Assembly: GCA_022508865.1 (NCBI GenBank)
Contig: JAFLUK010000043.1
Span: forward strand, 1-10,399
Direction: 5' to 3'
Length of the DNA stretch: 10,399 nt
Source: Oscillospiraceae bacterium
GTDB taxonomy: Bacteria > Bacillota > Clostridia > Oscillospirales > Acutalibacteraceae
Below, piece after piece: positions 6,592 to 10,399 of this stretch; the first letter of the stretch is position 1; the number at the start of each line of letters is the position of its first letter. The translations under genes and the position numbers were made by a program. The notes beneath the pieces are model-generated. The model had not been told where the DNA came from, made no database searches, and saw only the letters and a program-made list of their open reading frames with translations.

Positions 6592-6651
6592 GCATTGCTA
6601 CAAAGTTGATGTCAAAATGTAGAAAATATTAATATATGATTACAAATAAGA

Positions 6652-6680
6652 ATACTTATGTTAAAATAAATTCGTATAAT
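6652..6680 (+). promoter_or_regulatory. Candidate promoter of the CotH-family gene
   Basis: TATAAT at 6675-6680 is a perfect -10, but the hexamer 17 bases upstream (ATACTT, 6652-6657) is a poor -35. The promoter may therefore need an activator. Read for a sporulation sigma factor of the SigE type, ATA (6652-6654) with CGTATAAT 18 bases on is a partial match only. An alternative is TTGATG (6606-6611) with TAATAT (6630-6635). The predicted start is near 6687. Confidence 0.4.
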
Positions 6681-6681
6681 T

Positions 6682-6724
6682 GTGCCATTCTGACAAATGT
6701 AAGGTTGTGTTTGTCAGGTGTCAC
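6682..6724 (+). promoter_or_regulatory. Long hairpin at the 5' end of the CotH-family transcript
   Basis: CTGACAAA (6690-6697) pairs perfectly with TTTGTCAG (6710-6717) across a 12-base loop. GTG..CAT outside it can pair with GTG.CAC (6718-6724) with one mismatch and one bulge. If transcription starts near 6687, this stem stands at the very 5' end of the mRNA, where such stems often protect against decay. No T run follows, so it is not a terminator. Confidence 0.45.
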
Positions 6725-6762
6725 AAGTACGGAAAAATTTTTTAAGAAAGGAAGTGTCTTTT

Positions 6763-9700
6763 TTGAGAAAATCAATGAGACGACTAATAGGTCTTGTGTT
6801 GGCTTTTATGATAATTGTTTCAACAATCACAGTAGCAGCAGTAACACTTGACCTAACAAGTTCAGGCAGCGGTACTGTTACAGTCTACTACTGCCACAAA
6901 GGAACCCTTCCGTCAAGCTATACTTTGAAGGCTAACGGCTGTCAGAGTAAGGGCGAGAACAAATGGGATCAGCAGACTATGACCGATACCGGTACAAAGT
7001 ACCAAGGTTATAAAGTTTATACTGCTAAGCTTACCGAAATTTACGGTGGTTTTGATGAACTTCAGTTCCAACAGTATGAGGGAAGTACTTGGAAAGACCA
7101 GGTACCTGCTTTTGATACTTGGCATACTAAGGACAAGTTTGACGGTAAGATGTATTACGATGGCCAATGGCTTGATTACCCGGGTTCAGGTAGCATACCT
7201 GAAGTAACAACACCTCAACAGCCTGCCGGCACACCAAAAGCATATTACTTCAGTCTTGGAAATAATACCAAATGGGCAGAAGGAAATGCTCGTTTTGCAA
7301 TTTATGCTTTTGAAAGCAGCTCATTAGATCCAAAGTGGTATTCACTTACAAAGGATTCAAATAGCGGCTACTACACAGCTAATGTTGACAGTAGTTATAC
7401 TAAGGTTATCTTTGTTCGTTTGGATCCAAGCAAAACAGAGAATACCTGGGATAATAAATGGGATCAGACAGATAATTTGACACCGGGCGCAAATAACCTC
7501 TACACATTCACAAGCAATGAATGGGCACCTACAGGTGTTTGGAGTGTTTATACACCTCAGGCTCAGACAGAAACAAGTGCAACACAGCCTTCAAGTAAGC
7601 CTGACGTACCGGAGAATGTTGACGCTGTTAAGGCGGGTGCTTTTGCTTCCGAAGATAAAATGTTCTGGGTTGATACACAACCTGAAAAAGAAGGCAGCAA
7701 AATTGGACTTGTAAAAGTATACAAGGGTTCTACTTACCGCTTGTATCTCCCTGCATGTGCAGATTTAACAAACCTTACTTTCTATCACAGTGCAAAGAGC
7801 CTTGTAATTAATGGCACAATTATTGAAAACGGCGGTTCTTACAATGTAACAAATTGGTCAGGAAAGACCGGTACTATTGACGGCGTAAGCTTTACACTCA
7901 AGATTATGCAGTCTACAGCAAGAGCTCTCTATCTTGAGACAACAAAGGATATGCCGACAACAACAACTTCTGTAGACTACAATCAGTATAAGAATGATTG
8001 TAACTTTAAGGGTAGCTACCTTGCTGTTGAGCCTGACGGCAAAGCAATCAACAAGGATACTGTTCTTAAGAAGATTAAGGGTAGAGGTAACTCTTCATGG
8101 GAAGCTTCCTGTACAAGATTTGGTAAGTATGCATACAACATCTCTCTCGATAAGAAGTGCAACCTTGCTTCTGAAACAGCAACATCAAGTAAGAAGTGGA
8201 GCATGCTTGCTAACAATGCTGATGAATCTATGATGAGAAACATCGTTACATACAACCTTTCAGATGCAATCGGTCTTGAAGATTCTCCAATGAGTGCAGT
8301 ATATGACGTTTATAATAACGGTAAATATCTGGGCTCATATCAGATGTCTGAAAAGGTTGAGGTTGGTTCTAACGCTCTTGTTCAGGGTGTAAATGTTGAC
8401 GACCTTAACGAAGAAGCTAATACAGTTGTTACACAAGATCCTGCAACAGGAGAAGATGTAGAAAAAGTTACTTACGACTTTGACAATCCTACAAGAGGAA
8501 GCTCCAGCGGTAATCTTAACGAAAATAAGACAGCCGGCTACTATAAGTATTGCACAGGATTTACCAATCCTACAAATTACAAGGAAGGCAATTACCTCCT
8601 TGAATTTGAGCTTGACGAAAGATTTGCTGACGAAATCAGCGGATTTATTTCTAACCAGGGACAGCAGGTTGTCCTCAAGTCACCTGAAATTGCTTCTAAG
8701 GCAGAAGTAGAGTATGTAATGGACCGCTTTAATGCTGCTGAGGCTGTTGCTTATGCACAGGCAGGCAACAAGACAGGCACACATACATACGCAAGAGGCA
8801 CACTTACAATTTCAGAAGGCAAATATACATATCAATCAAATTTAACCAGCTACAAAGTAACAGTTGACAGCTACGCAGACTTGATGGATGCAGAAAGCTT
8901 CTCAAAGAACTACCTCATTCAGGAATTCACAGAGAACCTTGACGGTGTTGCAACATCTTACTATGTAAACATCGCTAACGAAGACTCTAAACTGGTTGCA
9001 AAGCCTGTTTGGGACTTTGACTGGACACTTGGTCAGTACGCCGGTTACAAGCAATTTACAGACGGTTCCAACAGATATCCTAAGAATACCGACCAGTGGT
9101 TCATCAAGGATAAGGGTATCTATATAAAGGACAGCAGATCTACAAAGGACAACATTGTTGCATCACTTTGTAAGATAAGCAGCTTCTGGAATCAGGTTAA
9201 AACTGATTGGAACACAACAGTTTATTCAGAAATCAAAAAGCTCCTTGGCTCAAATGGTTTAATTAAGGGCGAATATACAAATATGCTCAGCGCTTCTGTA
9301 GCAATGAATGAGGACAGATATCACTTCATTGCTAATGACCCTATTTCCGATTGGGGTAGCGCAAATACAGGCTCAACATGGTCAAGTGCAGTTACTTATC
9401 TTGAATCTTGGGCTTCAGCTCGTGCAACTTGGATGAACAACCAGCTCAAAACATCTTCATCAGAAGATACCACACAGCCTGCAGGCACAAAAGCATATTA
9501 CTTCAGCCTTGGAAATAACACCAAGTGGGCAGAAGCAAGTGCTCGTTTTGCAATCTATGCTTTTGAAAGCAGTAAATTAGATCCAAAGTGGTATTCACTC
9601 ACAAAGGATTCAAAGAGCGGCTACTACACAGCTAATGTTGACAGTAGCTATACAAAGGTTATCTTTGTTCGTTTAGATCCAAGCAAAACAGAGAATACCT

Positions 9701-10399
9701 GGGATAATAAATGGGATCAGACAGATAATTTGACACCGGGCGCAAATAACCTCTACACATTCACAAGCAATGAATGGGCACCAACAGGTACTTGGAGCAC
9801 ATACACACCTCAGGTTGTTACTGAAACACAGCCTCAGCCTAAGATGGTTACAATCAAATTTGTAGATGACGACGGCACAGAAATCAGCAGTGCTACCTAT
9901 GAGGTTGGCGCTACTATCAAAGTTCCTGCAAATCCGGTTAAGAAGGGCGACGCTCAATATTCATACACATTTGCAGGCTGGGATAAGGTTGTTTCAACAA
10001 CTGCAACAAAAGATGAAACATACGTAGCAACCTACACAAGAACAGTCAACAAGTACACAGTAACAGTAACAGCCCAGAACGGTAAAGTAACAGGTGCTCC
10101 TGCAGGTGCAGTTGAATACGGCACAGAGGTAACACTTGTTGCAACAGCTAACGACGGCTACACATTTGAGGGTTACTATGTTAACGATGAAAATGTTTCA
10201 AGCAGTGCAACTTATAAGTTCACTGTAAAAGGAAACACAAATGTAACTGTTAAATTTACAAAGGACGCAGAGCCTCCAACTCCAAAATACTACACAGTAA
10301 CAGCAACAGCCGAAAACGGAACAGTAACAGGCTGTCCTGACGGCGCAGTAAAAGAGGGAACAGAGGTAACACTGGTAGCAAAGGGAGACAGCGGCTATT
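6763..10399 (+). CDS. Secreted modular CotH-family protein (CotH kinase-like), 3' end outside window
   Basis: The frame is open for at least 1212 codons and has no stop before the window end. TTG at 6763 is the start because AAAGGAAG lies 8 bases upstream; ATG at 6775 is too far from it. Residues 1-26 are a signal peptide (MRKSMRRLIGLVLAFMII core, VAA end). Then follow a beta domain (about 28-140), a carbohydrate-binding-like domain (160-260), a Pro/Thr linker and a pre-CotH domain (about 287-395). The CotH domain (about 398-895) has KGRGNSSW (439-446), GKYLGSYQMSEKVEVG, NYLLEFELDERF, LIQEFTENLDG (718-728) and VWDFDWTLG (749-757), whose Asp751/Asp753 are the expected metal and catalytic residues. 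After it come a second copy of the binding-like domain (911-1012), an InlB-like repeat (1029-1092) and two beta repeats from 1097. CotH proteins phosphorylate secreted partners; here the modules suggest an exported surface or matrix protein, perhaps glycan-binding. The substrate is unknown, and the C-terminal anchor, if any, lies outside. Confidence 0.9.
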   Translation, partial: MRKSMRRLIGLVLAFMIIVSTITVAAVTLDLTSSGSGTVTVYYCHKGTLPSSYTLKANGCQSKGENKWDQQTMTDTGTKYQGYKVYTAKLTEIYGGFDELQFQQYEGSTWKDQVPAFDTWHTKDKFDGKMYYDGQWLDYPGSGSIPEVTTPQQPAGTPKAYYFSLGNNTKWAEGNARFAIYAFESSSLDPKWYSLTKDSNSGYYTANVDSSYTKVIFVRLDPSKTENTWDNKWDQTDNLTPGANNLYTFTSNEWAPTGVWSVYTPQAQTETSATQPSSKPDVPENVDAVKAGAFASEDKMFWVDTQPEKEGSKIGLVKVYKGSTYRLYLPACADLTNLTFYHSAKSLVINGTIIENGGSYNVTNWSGKTGTIDGVSFTLKIMQSTARALYLETTKDMPTTTTSVDYNQYKNDCNFKGSYLAVEPDGKAINKDTVLKKIKGRGNSSWEASCTRFGKYAYNISLDKKCNLASETATSSKKWSMLANNADESMMRNIVTYNLSDAIGLEDSPMSAVYDVYNNGKYLGSYQMSEKVEVGSNALVQGVNVDDLNEEANTVVTQDPATGEDVEKVTYDFDNPTRGSSSGNLNENKTAGYYKYCTGFTNPTNYKEGNYLLEFELDERFADEISGFISNQGQQVVLKSPEIASKAEVEYVMDRFNAAEAVAYAQAGNKTGTHTYARGTLTISEGKYTYQSNLTSYKVTVDSYADLMDAESFSKNYLIQEFTENLDGVATSYYVNIANEDSKLVAKPVWDFDWTLGQYAGYKQFTDGSNRYPKNTDQWFIKDKGIYIKDSRSTKDNIVASLCKISSFWNQVKTDWNTTVYSEIKKLLGSNGLIKGEYTNMLSASVAMNEDRYHFIANDPISDWGSANTGSTWSSAVTYLESWASARATWMNNQLKTSSSEDTTQPAGTKAYYFSLGNNTKWAEASARFAIYAFESSKLDPKWYSLTKDSKSGYYTANVDSSYTKVIFVRLDPSKTENTWDNKWDQTDNLTPGANNLYTFTSNEWAPTGTWSTYTPQVVTETQPQPKMVTIKFVDDDGTEISSATYEVGATIKVPANPVKKGDAQYSYTFAGWDKVVSTTATKDETYVATYTRTVNKYTVTVTAQNGKVTGAPAGAVEYGTEVTLVATANDGYTFEGYYVNDENVSSSATYKFTVKGNTNVTVKFTKDAEPPTPKYYTVTATAENGTVTGCPDGAVKEGTEVTLVAKGDSGY
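7219..7560 (+). repeat. Intragenic direct repeat, copy 1 (carbohydrate-binding-like domain)
   Basis: This 342-base segment encodes a beta-rich domain (AYYFSLGNNTKWAEG to TFTSNEWAPTG) with the pattern FVRLDPSKTENTWDNKWDQT. That pattern is common in surface proteins and starch-related proteins of gut Firmicutes. Glycan binding is an inference; the conserved Trp residues support it. The copy at 9475-9813 is about 94% identical. Confidence 0.88.
9475..9813 (+). repeat. Intragenic direct repeat, copy 2
   Basis: This copy matches 7219-7560 with about 20 substitutions and a deletion of one codon (Pro). The stretches 7423-7529 and 9676-9782 are identical over 107 bases. It follows the CotH domain, so the kinase-like domain is flanked by twin domains. 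Confidence 0.9.
9847..10044 (+). repeat. InlB B-repeat-like module in the CotH-family protein
   Basis: Residues about 1029-1092 read VTIKFVDDDGTEISSATYEVG, then FAGWDKVV and ETYVATYT. This is the pattern of InlB/Listeria-Bacteroides type repeats (one beta-grasp-like module), which in surface proteins act as stalks or in contact with host or neighbouring cells. Only one copy of this type is visible. Confidence 0.7.
10051..10399 (+). repeat. Tandem bacterial beta repeats (Flg_new_2 / divergent InlB type), array continues past the window
   Basis: The first unit starts at 10051 (YTVTVTAQNGKVTG to VKGNTNVTVKFT). A short linker rich in Pro (DAEPPTP) precedes the second, which starts at 10285 (YYTVTATAENGTVTG) and is cut by the window end. 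The units share EGTEVTLVA-like and NG.VTG motifs in protein and are visibly related in DNA (for example both contain ACAGAGGTAACACT). They probably form a stalk. Confidence 0.75.

Noticed and set aside
6636..6851. 71-residue + strand frame starting at ATG 6636
   Set aside because: It has no ribosome binding site, starts upstream of the predicted promoter start and ends out of frame inside the signal peptide region of the CotH-family gene.
7517..8710. Short + and - strand frames within the CotH-family gene
   Set aside because: The main + frame runs unbroken from 6763 to the window end; I read it row by row and found no stop. The others are shadows of it.
7219..9813. Direct repeats as ends of an insertion element
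   Set aside because: Both copies are in-frame coding sequence of a protein domain, with no transposase, terminal inverted repeats or target duplication.

Overview
The window looks like chromosomal DNA of a low-GC, Gram-positive anaerobe of the Clostridia, most likely a gut Ruminococcus/Oscillospiraceae-type bacterium. The reasons are AT-rich spacers, strong AAAGGAG-like ribosome binding sites, GTG and TTG starts, sigma-A-like promoters and hairpin-plus-T terminators. A large secreted CotH-type protein with modular beta domains and InlB-like repeats also fits that group. The taxon is inferred; there is no rRNA or marker gene here. I saw no mobile element, tRNA, rRNA or CRISPR array.

Left part (1-1900): the window opens on the last 36 codons of a + strand gene, probably an ABC transporter ATPase of the TrpX/YtrB-like uncharacterised group. 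It ends at a bidirectional terminator. Facing it on the - strand is a two-gene unit: an XRE-like helix-turn-helix protein with an ankyrin-like C-terminal body, followed one base later by a small lipoprotein gene that appears frameshifted. The helix-turn-helix gene starts below a spacer rich in TGCATA palindromes.

Centre (1956-6560): a LysR-type regulator on the - strand is divergent from a three-gene + strand operon. The operon encodes a FabF-like beta-ketoacyl synthase with its Cys-His-His triad intact, an AMP-forming acyl/aryl-CoA (or acyl-ACP) ligase, and a hotdog-fold acyl-CoA thioesterase. The 271-base divergent spacer holds two clean inverted repeats that fit LysR boxes, a near-consensus sigma-A promoter (TTGCGA-17-TATAAT) and a leader with alternative hairpins. 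A rho-independent terminator closes the operon. Together the genes read as a regulated cassette that activates a carboxylic acid, extends it by a two-carbon condensation and releases it by hydrolysis. It has no carrier protein, ketoreductase or dehydratase of its own, so it would have to borrow these from housekeeping fatty acid synthesis. The substrate cannot be read from the sequence.

Right part (6560-10399): one very long + strand reading frame, open at the window end (at least 1212 codons, TTG start), encodes a secreted CotH-family protein. In order it has a signal peptide, an N-terminal beta domain, a carbohydrate-binding-like domain, a pre-CotH domain, the CotH kinase-like domain, a second nearly identical copy of the carbohydrate-binding-like domain, an InlB/Flg_new-type repeat and at least two more beta repeats. 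The two copies of the duplicated domain are about 94% identical in DNA, share a 107-base identical run, and are spaced so that recombination between them would remove the kinase domain in frame.
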